Assembly (NCBI GenBank): GCA_000720805.1
Contig: JODI01000003.1
Span: 186,001 to 250,000 of the forward strand
Direction: 5' to 3'
DNA length: 64,000 nucleotides
DNA from: Streptomyces violaceoruber
GTDB taxonomy: Bacteria; Actinomycetota; Actinomycetes; Streptomycetales; Streptomycetaceae
Part shown: in pieces, positions 1 to 7,007 of the stretch
How positions within the stretch are numbered: position 1 is the first letter of the stretch
How the letters are laid out: each line of letters starts with the position of its first letter
The notes under the pieces: model-generated
Databases searched by the model: none
The model's input: the letters and a program-made list of their open reading frames with translations, nothing else
Told to the model about the DNA's origin: nothing
Made by a program: the position numbers and the translations under genes

Positions 1-1443
1 GCCGCAACAGGCATGACCTACGTGGTGGAGACGAGTCCGAAGGTCATTCAGCGTTGCATGCTCATGTGCACTGATCCGGGAGATCTTGTACTCGACCCGA
101 CCTGTGGCAGCGGCACCACGGCGTACGTGGCGGAGCATTGGGGTCGACGCTGGATCACGATCGATACCTCCCGCGTGGCACTCGCGCTGGCACGACAGCG
201 TCTCATGGGGGGGAAGTACCCCTTCTACCTCCTGGCTGACTCCGAAAAGGGACGAATGGCGGAGAGCAACGCGAGCGGCACGGTACTCCCGCCGGCCCGG
301 GTTTCTAACGACATTCGACACGGGTTTGTTTACAAGCGCGTCCAGCACATCACGCTCAAGTCGATCGCCAACAACCCCGACATCCGCAAAGGGATGACAA
401 GGGATGAGATCGACGAGGCAATCAAGCGTCACGCGGACTTCGAGCTGCTCTACGACGACCCTTACGATGACAAGGGCACTGTTCGGGTGACTGGACCGTT
501 CACTGTCGAGTCCTTGAGCCCCCACCGCTCGCTAGCCTTCGCCGGCGGTCCGGACCCCGCAAGCCGCGAGTCGATCAGCGAGATGAGTGGTGCGGAGCAG
601 CCGGACGCCCCAAACTTCGAGCAATCGATTCTTGAGAATCTGGGCCGTGCAGGAGTGCAGAACGGGCGCCGGGGCGAGCGGATTGGATTCGCCTCGATCG
701 ACTCCTACCCGGGCAAGTACATCCAGGCGGTCGGCACGTCGACCAGCCTGTCAGGGGAGGGTGAAGCGAGGATCGGGATCGCGATCGGCCCGCAGTACGG
801 CACGGTGAGCCAGCGTTTCGCACGCGACGCGGTCAAGGAGGCTATCGAGGCCCAAGATATCGACCTGCTGTGCCTCCTTGGCTTCGCCTTCGACGCCGCG
901 ACTGCTGAAGTAACCGAGTCTGATGGCGTCACAGTTGACACCTCGTCGGAGGGCTTCGCTCACGTCGAGGGTGAACGGGCATTCGGCCGGATCAAGCTTC
1001 TGATGGTCCGGATGAATGTTGACCTGCTCATGGGCGAGGACCTGAAGAAGACTGGTGCTGGCAACCTGTTCACTGTCTTCGGTGAGCCAGACATCGACGT
1101 ACGCCACGAGGACAGCGATGTCGTGGTCGAGCTCAATGGGGTCGACGTCTACGATCCGACTACCGGTGAATTGCGGAGTAACGACACTGGCCAGATCGCC
1201 TTGTGGATGATCGACACCAACTATAACGGCGACAGCTTTTTCGTCCGGCACTGCTACTTCACTGGCGGCGGAGACCCGTACAAGAAGCTCAAGGCTGCGC
1301 TCAAGGCCGAGATCGACGCTGACGCTTGGGCGTCGCTGAAATCCACGGTTTCCCGCCCCTTCGCGAAGCCAGAGACTGGCAAGATTGCTGTCAAGGTAAT
1401 CAACGACTACGGCGACGAAGTAATGAAGGTATTTGAGGTCTGA
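1..1443 (+). CDS. Site-specific DNA methyltransferase, 5'-truncated by window edge
   Basis: C-terminal part of an adenine/cytosine-N methyltransferase of the N4/N6 class; the frame is open from base 1, so the real start lies outside. The S-adenosylmethionine-binding motif DPTCGSGTT is at 94-120. In the beta-type (type III Mod-like) order, the catalytic DPPY motif precedes this motif and would therefore be upstream of the window. About 440 residues follow the motif, with no recognised domain that I can name. No complete nuclease or helicase partner follows; a tRNA scar begins 100 bases downstream. The gene is probably cargo of the island ending at that scar. The methyltransferase identity is firm; the system type (type III R-M, orphan or other defence) is inferred. 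Confidence 0.8.
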   Translation, partial: AATGMTYVVETSPKVIQRCMLMCTDPGDLVLDPTCGSGTTAYVAEHWGRRWITIDTSRVALALARQRLMGGKYPFYLLADSEKGRMAESNASGTVLPPARVSNDIRHGFVYKRVQHITLKSIANNPDIRKGMTRDEIDEAIKRHADFELLYDDPYDDKGTVRVTGPFTVESLSPHRSLAFAGGPDPASRESISEMSGAEQPDAPNFEQSILENLGRAGVQNGRRGERIGFASIDSYPGKYIQAVGTSTSLSGEGEARIGIAIGPQYGTVSQRFARDAVKEAIEAQDIDLLCLLGFAFDAATAEVTESDGVTVDTSSEGFAHVEGERAFGRIKLLMVRMNVDLLMGEDLKKTGAGNLFTVFGEPDIDVRHEDSDVVVELNGVDVYDPTTGELRSNDTGQIALWMIDTNYNGDSFFVRHCYFTGGGDPYKKLKAALKAEIDADAWASLKSTVSRPFAKPETGKIAVKVINDYGDEVMKVFEV

Positions 1444-1446
1444 AAC

Positions 1447-1542
1447 ATGAGCGATCGGGCTACGGACGCGCAGGCTGCCCGGGGTACGTGCGCTCCCGAT
1501 TCAGATCTGGGGCGCCCAGGTAGTCAGGCTACCGAAATCTGA
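1447..1542 (+). pseudogene. Possible 5' remnant of a gene cut at the att junction
   Basis: An ATG three bases after the methyltransferase stop opens a 31-codon frame beginning MSDRATDAQ and ending just before the tRNA-Ser fragment. The tight spacing suggests a translationally coupled second gene whose body was lost where the island meets the attachment site. It could equally be chance coding potential: there is no strong ribosome site and no recognisable domain. Confidence 0.2.
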
Positions 1543-1545
1543 GGC

Positions 1546-1600
1546 CTTGAAAACCGTCGTGGCAGCGATGTCACCGTGGGTTCAAATCCCACACCCACCG
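1546..1600 (+). pseudogene. tRNA-Ser(UGA) 3' half: attachment-site scar
   Basis: The sequence runs from the anticodon loop (CTTGAAA, anticodon UGA) through the 3' anticodon strand ACCGT, a long class II variable arm (GTGGC/GTCAC), the T arm (GTGGG-TTCAAAT-CCCAC) and the acceptor strand ACCCACC with discriminator G. No matching 5' half (expected GGTGGGT acceptor and ACGGT anticodon strand) precedes it. This is the usual result of tyrosine-recombinase integration at a tRNA anticodon loop: an intact copy is rebuilt at one island end and the old 3' half is left at the other. The native terminator follows directly. Confidence 0.8.
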
Positions 1601-1609
1601 CAGGTGAAC

Positions 1610-1640
1610 GGCCTCTGACCAGGGGAATTGGTCAGAGGCC
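1610..1640 (+). terminator. Terminator of the displaced tRNA-Ser
   Basis: A perfect 11-bp stem, GGCCTCTGACC / GGTCAGAGGCC, with a 9-nt loop, 10 bases beyond the tRNA fragment. No U-run follows, as is common in Streptomyces. Its presence next to the 3' half supports this being the original chromosomal side of the tRNA locus. Confidence 0.7.
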
Positions 1641-1737
1641 GTGCCCGTTCCAAGGACCGTTACCTACCGCTGTTCCCCGTCGTTCCCCGCCTTAGCGGGC
1701 ATGCATGGGGCACGCCCGAAACTGGGGAGGACAAGCG

Positions 1738-1962
1738 ATGTTGGTTCGACCAGGCAGTGATCAGTACCCGTCGAAAGATCAGCTTTGCTTCCTGTGCTCG
1801 AAGCCGTTAGACGGTACTGGCACCGTCGTGATGTGGGCTGGTCCTGGACACTTCATTTACCTCCATGGCGCACGCTGTACAACCTCGTTCGTCCATCGGC
1901 TGAGCCGGGACGCTTTGGAGGTCGAACACGAACAGCGGTCGACAGAGGCTCCAGCGGGCTGA
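1738..1962 (+). CDS. Small cysteine-containing hypothetical protein
   Basis: A 74-residue protein starting at ATG 1738, chosen over upstream starts because GGGGAGGA lies 6 bases before it. It has a CFLC pair near residue 17 and a later HGARC segment, which together could bind one zinc ion; the rest shows no known domain. It sits between the tRNA-Ser scar and the AICE gene set. It has no signal peptide or membrane segment. Real gene likely; function unknown. Confidence 0.6.
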   Translation: MLVRPGSDQYPSKDQLCFLCSKPLDGTGTVVMWAGPGHFIYLHGARCTTSFVHRLSRDALEVEHEQRSTEAPAG

Positions 1963-2223
1963 GGCAAGCCTGCAGCGCGTCCATGAGCACGGTCGGCGGA
2001 GTCTCTATGGTCGAGTCAGGGCCGCTGGGTGCGATCAGTAGCCGAAAAGTGAAGGGCCGGGTCCCTGACCTGCGGCCGAGCAATCGATCAACGCTGAGAC
2101 CTGCGACTTAGCTGTCGGTGGTTGTCAGCGTTGGTCGTCGTTGAGCACCCTCCGACGGCCCGGAGACGGCCCAGTCGTACGAAGCGCCGCAGGTGGGTGA
2201 CGGGCCGCTGGTACCGTCCTTCC

Positions 2224-2739
2224 ATGGCGGATCTTGCGGGGGTGCTTCAGCTCCTCGGGGCGGGCAGCGTGGGTGCAGTCGTTACCCAGTACGTCAGCGC
2301 TGCACCGGAGCGCCGTAAGGCCCGTGCCGCTGCTCGCACCGCAATGACGGCTCTAGAAGAAGCGGTTTGGTCCTCGGGGGACCCGGACGAATGGCGCCGA
2401 CTACGCGGGGCGGTTCATACTTTTGAGTCAGCCGCCATGATCGCCGGGGTACCACACGATGTGTCCGAGTGGTACGCGAGGACGCGGGTGGCCTTCTACT
2501 TGGCGAGTCGTCGCAGCTACGAAGAGCACCCAGATCCGGAGTATGGCGGAGGTTTTGCAACTCGGTATGTCCGTGGCTTGGACACGGCGGCTGAGGTCGT
2601 CTATCACGCACTTTGGCATCCACGACGCTCGCGACTTTTCTGGAGGGCACGTCTCAAAAGGGCCGTGGCCGACGCCCGAGCTGCTGTAGCCGATTCACCT
2701 GATCTTCTTAGGGACCTGAACGAACGCCGCAGGATCTGA
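2224..2739 (+). CDS. Hypothetical protein with N-terminal membrane segment
   Basis: A 171-residue protein. The start ATG 2224 (MADLAGVLQ) places a hydrophobic Gly/Val-rich stretch at residues 4-24, followed by a basic, helical, probably cytoplasmic domain. The frame is open upstream to 2122, but that extension is Arg-rich and lacks a good start. The architecture (single N-terminal anchor plus helical soluble domain) resembles that of the protein at 8623-9279, though I see no clear sequence match. The 261 bases before it, 1963-2223, hold nothing I recognise. Function unknown; probable accessory cargo. Confidence 0.55.
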   Translation: MADLAGVLQLLGAGSVGAVVTQYVSAAPERRKARAAARTAMTALEEAVWSSGDPDEWRRLRGAVHTFESAAMIAGVPHDVSEWYARTRVAFYLASRRSYEEHPDPEYGGGFATRYVRGLDTAAEVVYHALWHPRRSRLFWRARLKRAVADARAAVADSPDLLRDLNERRRI

Positions 2740-2781
2740 GTACTCAGCACCACTAGGTCGGCGTAGCGACTTTGGGCTGGA

Positions 2782-2900
2782 GCTGCTTTGGGGCGAGTGA
2801 TCATGGCCCCGTAAGCTTCCGGCGAGTCGGGCAGTCTGTGGACCTGCCCGTTAAAGCACGACGTTGGGGCCATGATCTTCGAGGCTCGCCCCAAAGCGGC
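2782..2900. repeat. Nested long inverted repeat in a gene-free gap
   Basis: Outer arms at 2782-2810 and 2866-2900 are complementary over about 28 positions (one mismatch near the outer end and a 6-7 base asymmetry inside the right arm). Between them lies a perfect 7-bp hairpin, CGGGCAG (2828-2834) / CTGCCCG (2844-2850). The whole could fold as one cruciform or RNA structure. The rest of the gap 2740-3100 shows no convincing gene; the bases after the repeat are very GC-rich. It could be a structured RNA, a small non-autonomous element or a transfer locus; none is provable here. Confidence 0.55.
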
Positions 2901-3100
2901 TGCCTAAAGTCGTGGAGCCGACCGCCCCAGCCACGACGTGTTCTGACCTCATGCCCGTGTGCCTGCCTCTTGGGCGGGAGCGGGCGGCCGGCGGTGCCGA
3001 GCGGGGCGGAGACATTAGCGCGGGCGCCGACGGCCGCCCGCGCCCGCCCGGAGGAGCGAAGCGACGACGGGTGCTTGAAACCAGTAGAGAAAGTTGTAAC

Positions 3101-3404
3101 TCAGTCGGTCGCAGGGGGATTGAAGTCGTCTACGCAGGCTGGGAGTTCGACGCCCTGGCGGTGGGCCAGGGGCAGGAAGAGCACTGGTCGGATCGTCCAT
3201 GTGATGCGTGTGGTGGCATGGGTGACGGAGACCGTGCAGGGTTCCGCGCGTAAGAGTGCTCGCCTTGTCTCGATGCGGCCGTCGTAGAGCCACTCCCAGG
3301 CCTCGTCGGACGCGTCGGGGTCGAGTGCTGGACCCTATTCCCTCGGTGATGTCTTCGGTCCAGCACTCGCACCAGTAGCCCGGCTGTGGCTTGTCCGTCA
3401 GCAC
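3101..3404 (-). pseudogene. Frameshifted small hypothetical gene
   Basis: Reading from GTG 3404, overlapping the stop of the upstream HATPase gene, gives VLTDKPQPGYWCECWTED. The reading then continues sensibly only in another frame (DPDASDEAWEWLYDGRIE ... CVDDFNPPATD) to a stop at 3101. The break lies in a segment bounded by a perfect 13-bp inverted repeat (3322-3334 and 3357-3369). Both halves have native codon bias, so a single indel in a formerly intact gene of about 95 codons is the simplest reading. A sequencing error cannot be excluded. Function unknown. Confidence 0.6.
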
Positions 3405-3826
3405 AGGTGGCCTCCCGCGCGAGGGGCTGTGAAGAGTTCCGCGGTGACCGTGTGGCCGCCGTCGCTGTCATGGACCACGACCCGGTGGGCGATCGCGCTG
3501 ACCATCCCCAGGCCTCGGCCGTGCTCCGACTCCTGGCCCTGGTGCTCGATCTTCGGTGCCGTGCCGGCGCCGCCGTCGTCCGTCACCGACAAGGCGATGA
3601 CCTGTGTGGAGACCGCAAGCGCCAGGTGGAAGCTGCCGGTTGTGAGGCCGCTGGCGGTGTGGAGGATCGCGTTCGCGCTGAGCTCGCTCACGATGAGTTC
3701 GGCGTCCTCGGCCAGGGGTGAGCCGCGCAGGATGTCTCTCGTCCAGCGGCGGGCCCGGCTGACCTCTTCTGGGAAACCTGGGCAAGTGAGGCCCCAGACC
3801 CGCGCAGTGCTCGTATACTCGTGCAT
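3398..3826 (-). CDS. HATPase-type anti-sigma regulatory factor-like ATP-binding protein
   Basis: A 142-residue single GHKL ATPase domain. The N box is ELIVSELSANAILH, followed by DDGGAGTAP (G1-like) and GRGLGMVSAIA (G2-like). This layout is typical of Streptomyces RsbW/SpoIIAB-like proteins, which bind ATP and sequester or phosphorylate regulatory partners. The start at ATG 3826 is preferred over 3856 because GAAGGA sits 6 bases upstream on the coding strand. It is followed, with overlap, by the frameshifted gene at 3101-3404. A palindromic operator overlaps the start codon, so it is probably repressed by the neighbouring GntR protein. Common accompaniment of AICE regulators; partner unknown. 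Confidence 0.8.
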   Translation of the reverse strand: MHEYTSTARVWGLTCPGFPEEVSRARRWTRDILRGSPLAEDAELIVSELSANAILHTASGLTTGSFHLALAVSTQVIALSVTDDGGAGTAPKIEHQGQESEHGRGLGMVSAIAHRVVVHDSDGGHTVTAELFTAPRAGGHLC

Positions 3827-3832
3827 ACAAGT
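3817..3832. promoter_or_regulatory. Operator-like palindrome over HATPase start
   Basis: ACTCGT-GCAT-ACAAGT, an imperfect inverted repeat covering the ATG and ribosome-site spacer of the minus-strand ATPase gene. It resembles the perfect copy at 5235-5250, so it is a likely binding site of the GntR regulator encoded at 4388-5173. Confidence 0.5.
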
Positions 3833-3872
3833 TCCTTCGTGCTGGTAGGCCGCCATGTGCAGCGGGTTCGGG

Positions 3873-4304
3873 CTAGACGAGTTTCACGCCGTCGTGGGCG
3901 CGGATGGCCGGCGGGGACGCCGCGTCCAATGCGTCCAGGACGCGGATCGCGTATGCCTCGTCGGCGAGGTCGGTGACTTCTTCGCGGGTGGCCCAGCGCA
4001 GTGCGCGGGTCTCGTCCCCGGTGGTGGGTGTGCCGTCGGCGGCTTCGCAGCGGAAGACCAGGGAGACGATCAGGCCGTTCATGTTCTTGTAGACGCCGGT
4101 GAGGGTCGCGGGGAGCGAGATCTTGATGCCGGTTTCTTCGAGGACTTCGCGCTGGAGGGCCTCGGGGATGGTTTCCTCACGTTCGAGGACTCCGCCCGGG
4201 GGTTCCCAGTGGCCGTTGTCGCGGCGCTTGATCAAAAGGGCGCGGTCCTGGTCGTCGACGATGACTCCGGCGACGCTCACGGAGTGCGGACGGTCAGTGC
4301 TCAC
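3873..4304 (-). CDS. Nudix hydrolase, Pif-like
   Basis: A protein of 143 residues from GTG 4304 (the frame is open to ATG 4361, but that region runs into the operator). The Nudix box is complete: GGVLEREETIPEALQREVLEE with TGI following, giving the Gx5Ex7REUxEExGU pattern that binds metal and hydrolyses nucleoside diphosphate-linked substrates. Nudix proteins (Pif in pSAM2, an immunity factor) are a standard AICE component, and the position beside the GntR gene fits that role. The substrate is not predictable. It is transcribed divergently from the repressor gene and probably controlled from the same intergenic operator. Confidence 0.85.
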   Translation of the reverse strand: MSTDRPHSVSVAGVIVDDQDRALLIKRRDNGHWEPPGGVLEREETIPEALQREVLEETGIKISLPATLTGVYKNMNGLIVSLVFRCEAADGTPTTGDETRALRWATREEVTDLADEAYAIRVLDALDAASPPAIRAHDGVKLV

Positions 4305-4359
4305 GTTCCTCGGCCCTCTCGGCTGGCTAGGCTCTCCACCGTAGCAACAACACTTGCCC

Positions 4360-4375
4360 ACTCGTCTAGATGTCT
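4360..4375. promoter_or_regulatory. Operator-like site between Nudix and GntR genes
   Basis: ACTCGT-CTAG-ATGTCT, with one arm matching the perfect palindrome at 5235-5250 and a GT-C-TA-G-A core close to the HutC-family consensus. It lies 12 bases before the GTG start of the GntR gene in the divergent Nudix/GntR region, suggesting autoregulation. Confidence 0.5.
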
Positions 4376-4387
4376 AAAGGAGTACAC

Positions 4388-5173
4388 GTGACGTCTCTTC
4401 CGAGCCTTCTCGGCGACCTCGACCCCACGAGTGATCGTGCGGTCTTCCGGCAGATCGCCGACCAGCTGCGCGAGGCAATCGACCGTGGGCGGTTCAAGGA
4501 GGGTGAAAAGCTGCCCTCCGAGGCGGAGCTAGTCGAGCATTACGGGGTTTCCCGTATGACGGTTCGAAACTCCTTCTCCATCCTCCAAGGTGAGGGCCTG
4601 GTGCACGCCGAGCACGGCAAGGGCGTCTTCGTGCGACCACGGCCACCTGTGCGGCGGCTGGCCTCCGACCGGTTCGCCCGGCGTCACCGTGAGCAAGGTA
4701 AGTCCGCGTTCATCGTGGAGGCGGACGCCGCCGGCAGTCATCCTCAGGTCGACAGCCTGGAGGTCAAGGAAGAAAAGGCCAGTCAGGACATCTCCACCCG
4801 GCTCGGCTCCGTGCGGCGTGTCCTCGCCCGTCGGCGCCGGTACCTTCTCGACGGGCGGCCGGTCGAGTTCGCCACCTCCTACCTGCCGCTCGACATCGCC
4901 CGCGGTACGCAGATCGCCGAGCCCAATCCCGGTCCCGGTGGCATCTACGCCCGTCTCGAAGAGCTGGGCCACCACCTCGACCACTTCGAGGAAGAGATCC
5001 GCGCCCGGATGCCCTCGCCGACCGAGGTGAAGACGCTCCGGCTGGCCTCCGGTGTGCCCGTGATCCACCTGATCCGCACCGCGTACGACACCGAGGGGCG
5101 GGCCGTGGAGGTCTGTGACACGGTCATGGCGGCGGATGCGTACGTCCTGTCGTACCAGCTCCCGGCCACGTGA
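4388..5173 (+). CDS. GntR family transcriptional regulator, HutC/UTRA type
   Basis: A 261-residue DNA-binding repressor. The start GTG 4388 follows AAAGGAG at a 5-base spacing, better than ATG 4370. The N-terminal winged helix has KLPSEAELVEHYGVSRMTVR at roughly residues 39-58; the rest matches a UTRA ligand-binding domain (RRYLLDGRPVEFATSYLP and HLIRTAYDTEGRAVEV). KorSA-like GntR proteins repress AICE replication and transfer genes. Four palindromes of the HutC type surround this gene, in front of the ATPase, this gene itself, and the downstream operon. Ligand unknown. Confidence 0.88.
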   Translation: MTSLPSLLGDLDPTSDRAVFRQIADQLREAIDRGRFKEGEKLPSEAELVEHYGVSRMTVRNSFSILQGEGLVHAEHGKGVFVRPRPPVRRLASDRFARRHREQGKSAFIVEADAAGSHPQVDSLEVKEEKASQDISTRLGSVRRVLARRRRYLLDGRPVEFATSYLPLDIARGTQIAEPNPGPGGIYARLEELGHHLDHFEEEIRARMPSPTEVKTLRLASGVPVIHLIRTAYDTEGRAVEVCDTVMAADAYVLSYQLPAT

Positions 5174-5234
5174 GGGCCTGACCGGCGGTGGTGCGCGGGG
5201 CCGCTTTCCCGAACTCGTACACCCCGACAGGCAT

Positions 5235-5322
5235 ACTCGTATAGACGAGTGGGCAAGTTGTGTGGCAGGGTGGTCGTCGTTCCCGAGGTCGGATTCGAAG
5301 GCTGCATCTTGTATAGACGAGT
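5235..5322. promoter_or_regulatory. Two operator-like sites before the SCO3933/tra-rep operon
   Basis: The first, 5235-5250, is a perfect palindrome ACTCGT-ATAG-ACGAGT. The second, 5307-5322, is TCTTGT-ATAG-ACGAGT, with a perfect right arm. Both contain GTATAGAC, fitting the GT-N-TA-N-AC consensus known for HutC-subfamily GntR regulators. They fill the gap between the GntR gene and the downstream operon, with the second ending 15 bases before the TTG start at 5338, so the operon is probably repressed by the element's own regulator. Confidence 0.65.
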
Positions 5323-5337
5323 AGATGGGAAAGAATC

Positions 5338-5694
5338 TTGCGCACCATCCGTGTGGAGACCTCGGCCGCGACGATCCTGCTGACTGAGGCGCCCGAGCCC
5401 AAGGTCCGCGACCGGCAGACCGGCGAGATCGCCAAGGACGCCGTCAGCGGCGAGGCACTGATGACGATGGGCGTCGTCTACATCGAGGAGGGGGAGTCGT
5501 CTCTGGTCAAGGTCACCGTTCCGGAGAGCGGGGTGTCCGACGGGCTCGCGCTCGGTGCCCCCATCTCGCTGCCGGGGCTGATTGCCCGGCCGTGGGAAAG
5601 CGTGTTCAACGGGCAGCAGCGGCACGGCATCGCCTTCCGCGCCGCCGCCGTTACTCCGGCCGCGTTCCCGGCCGCTGTGGGGGCTACGGCCTGA
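5338..5694 (+). CDS. SCO3933-like AICE regulatory/accessory protein
   Basis: A 118-residue protein with TTG start and GGGAAAG ribosome site. It has no membrane segment. The sequence (beginning MRTIRVETSAATILLTEAPE and with a WESVFNGQQRHGIAFRA-type C-terminal part) is the small conserved protein that sits between GntR and the FtsK-like transfer gene in Streptomyces AICEs; I recognise the family by its resemblance to SCO3933. Its biochemical role is unknown. It overlaps the next gene by one base (TGATG), indicating translational coupling, and appears intact. Confidence 0.75.
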   Translation: MRTIRVETSAATILLTEAPEPKVRDRQTGEIAKDAVSGEALMTMGVVYIEEGESSLVKVTVPESGVSDGLALGAPISLPGLIARPWESVFNGQQRHGIAFRAAAVTPAAFPAAVGATA

Positions 5695-7007
5695 TGACCG
5701 ACCTGGCAACGCTTCTGGAGGTGGGTGGTCCTGTCGCCGCGCTCGGCGGCGGGGCTGCCTACGCCCGGGCCAACCACCCCGGCCTCTACTGGTCCACCGT
5801 CGGCCTGCCGATATCCACGGCCCGACTGCTCAGCTCGTACAGCTCGGTCATGGAAGCCTGCGGCCTGACGGTGGCGCCCTCCCGACTGCGGGTTCTGGCA
5901 GTCAAGGCCACCACCCGACGAGAGGTCCGGCCCGTCCCGCCCCGTCGCGGAATCGTCCGCCCCACGTCGACCGGACTGCGACTTCGTCTGCGGCTCGCCC
6001 CTGGCCAGGAACCCGCCGACGTCGCCGCCTCCGCCGAACGGCTGCGGCACGCCTGGGGAGTTCACGCCGTCTACGTCACCACAATCAAGCCGGGCGTGGT
6101 CGAACTGCGGCTCGTCGGCTTCGACGTACTGCGCAAAGTCCGGATGCCGCGCAAAGCTGCGGAGGGGTTCCTGAAGGTCCCTGTGGCGTTGCGGGAGGAC
6201 GCCACTCCCCTCGTACGCGACTACCGGACCGTGCCCCACGGCCTCACCCTCGGCGCGACCCTGTCGGGCAAGTCCATGTACCTGCGCCACCTCGTCGCCG
6301 GACTCGCACGGCAGCCCGTCGCCCTGGTCGGCATCGACTGCAAACGCGGTGTGGAGCTGGCGCCCTTCGCTCCGCGACTGTCGGCGCTGGCCACCGACCC
6401 CGACGCCATCCAGGCCGCCACTGCCGCCGTTCGCGTGGACGGGCCGGTCATCGACGGTCGCGCGCATGTCTTCACTTTCGGCCGACAGCTCGACGTCCGC
6501 ACGATCCGTTCCGCCGACTTCGATGGCGGCCAGGAACTCACAGAGCGGGCCGTCGCCGCCTACATTGCCAAGTACGCGACCAAGGGCGCGGAAACCGCCA
6601 CGGGGGCTCTCGACCGACCGCTGAAGTTCGTCGCCGAACTCGCCCAGTTCGACATCAGCGAGCACGCCTGCCGCCTGATCCGAACCGCCTGGGCGCTCGG
6701 CGCACGCAAGGACCTCGAACACCTACGCCTCCGCGCCTGGGCTCACATGCTCGGCTTCCGCGGCCACTTCTCCACCAAGTCCCGCCGCTACTCCACAACC
6801 CTTGGCGCCCTCCGCACCGCCCGCGCCGAATGGCGCCGCGCCCAAGCCGCCGAAACCCACACCGACCCGGACACGACCCTCGTCCTCGCCCACTGGGTCT
6901 ACGCCGGAACCGGCCTCACTAACGCCGAAGCCTGGCTCGCCGAAAGCCTCGAACCCGCCCCCGGAACGGAAGGAGAACCGACATGGACCACCGTCGCGAC
7001 GAGCTGA
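5694..7007 (+). CDS. Chimeric protein: FtsK-like Tra N-terminus fused to RepSA-like C-terminus
   Basis: A 437-residue frame. Residues 1 to about 236 match the N-terminal part of AICE FtsK/SpoIIIE-type DNA translocases, up to and past the Walker A motif GATLSGKS (187-194) and GIDCKRGVELAPFAPRL. The Walker B segment and motor core are absent. From about residue 237 the sequence becomes the C-terminal end of an AICE replication initiator, with TERAVAAYIAKYATKGAE and LRAWAHMLGFRGHFSTKSRR. The catalytic rolling-circle residues of the initiator should lie in the missing part. An in-frame deletion from within tra to within rep (junction near 6400-6412) explains this best. Neither activity should survive. 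It overlaps the xis remnant. Confidence 0.8.
   Translation: MTDLATLLEVGGPVAALGGGAAYARANHPGLYWSTVGLPISTARLLSSYSSVMEACGLTVAPSRLRVLAVKATTRREVRPVPPRRGIVRPTSTGLRLRLRLAPGQEPADVAASAERLRHAWGVHAVYVTTIKPGVVELRLVGFDVLRKVRMPRKAAEGFLKVPVALREDATPLVRDYRTVPHGLTLGATLSGKSMYLRHLVAGLARQPVALVGIDCKRGVELAPFAPRLSALATDPDAIQAATAAVRVDGPVIDGRAHVFTFGRQLDVRTIRSADFDGGQELTERAVAAYIAKYATKGAETATGALDRPLKFVAELAQFDISEHACRLIRTAWALGARKDLEHLRLRAWAHMLGFRGHFSTKSRRYSTTLGALRTARAEWRRAQAAETHTDPDTTLVLAHWVYAGTGLTNAEAWLAESLEPAPGTEGEPTWTTVATS

Noticed and set aside
454..474. DDPY in the methyltransferase as catalytic motif IV
   Set aside because: It lies after the SAM motif in a poorly conserved part; in this class motif IV precedes the SAM motif, outside the window.
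2122..2223. Longer N-terminus for the gene at 2224
   Set aside because: The extension is Arg-rich with no ribosome site, and the ATG at 2224 gives a natural hydrophobic N-terminus.
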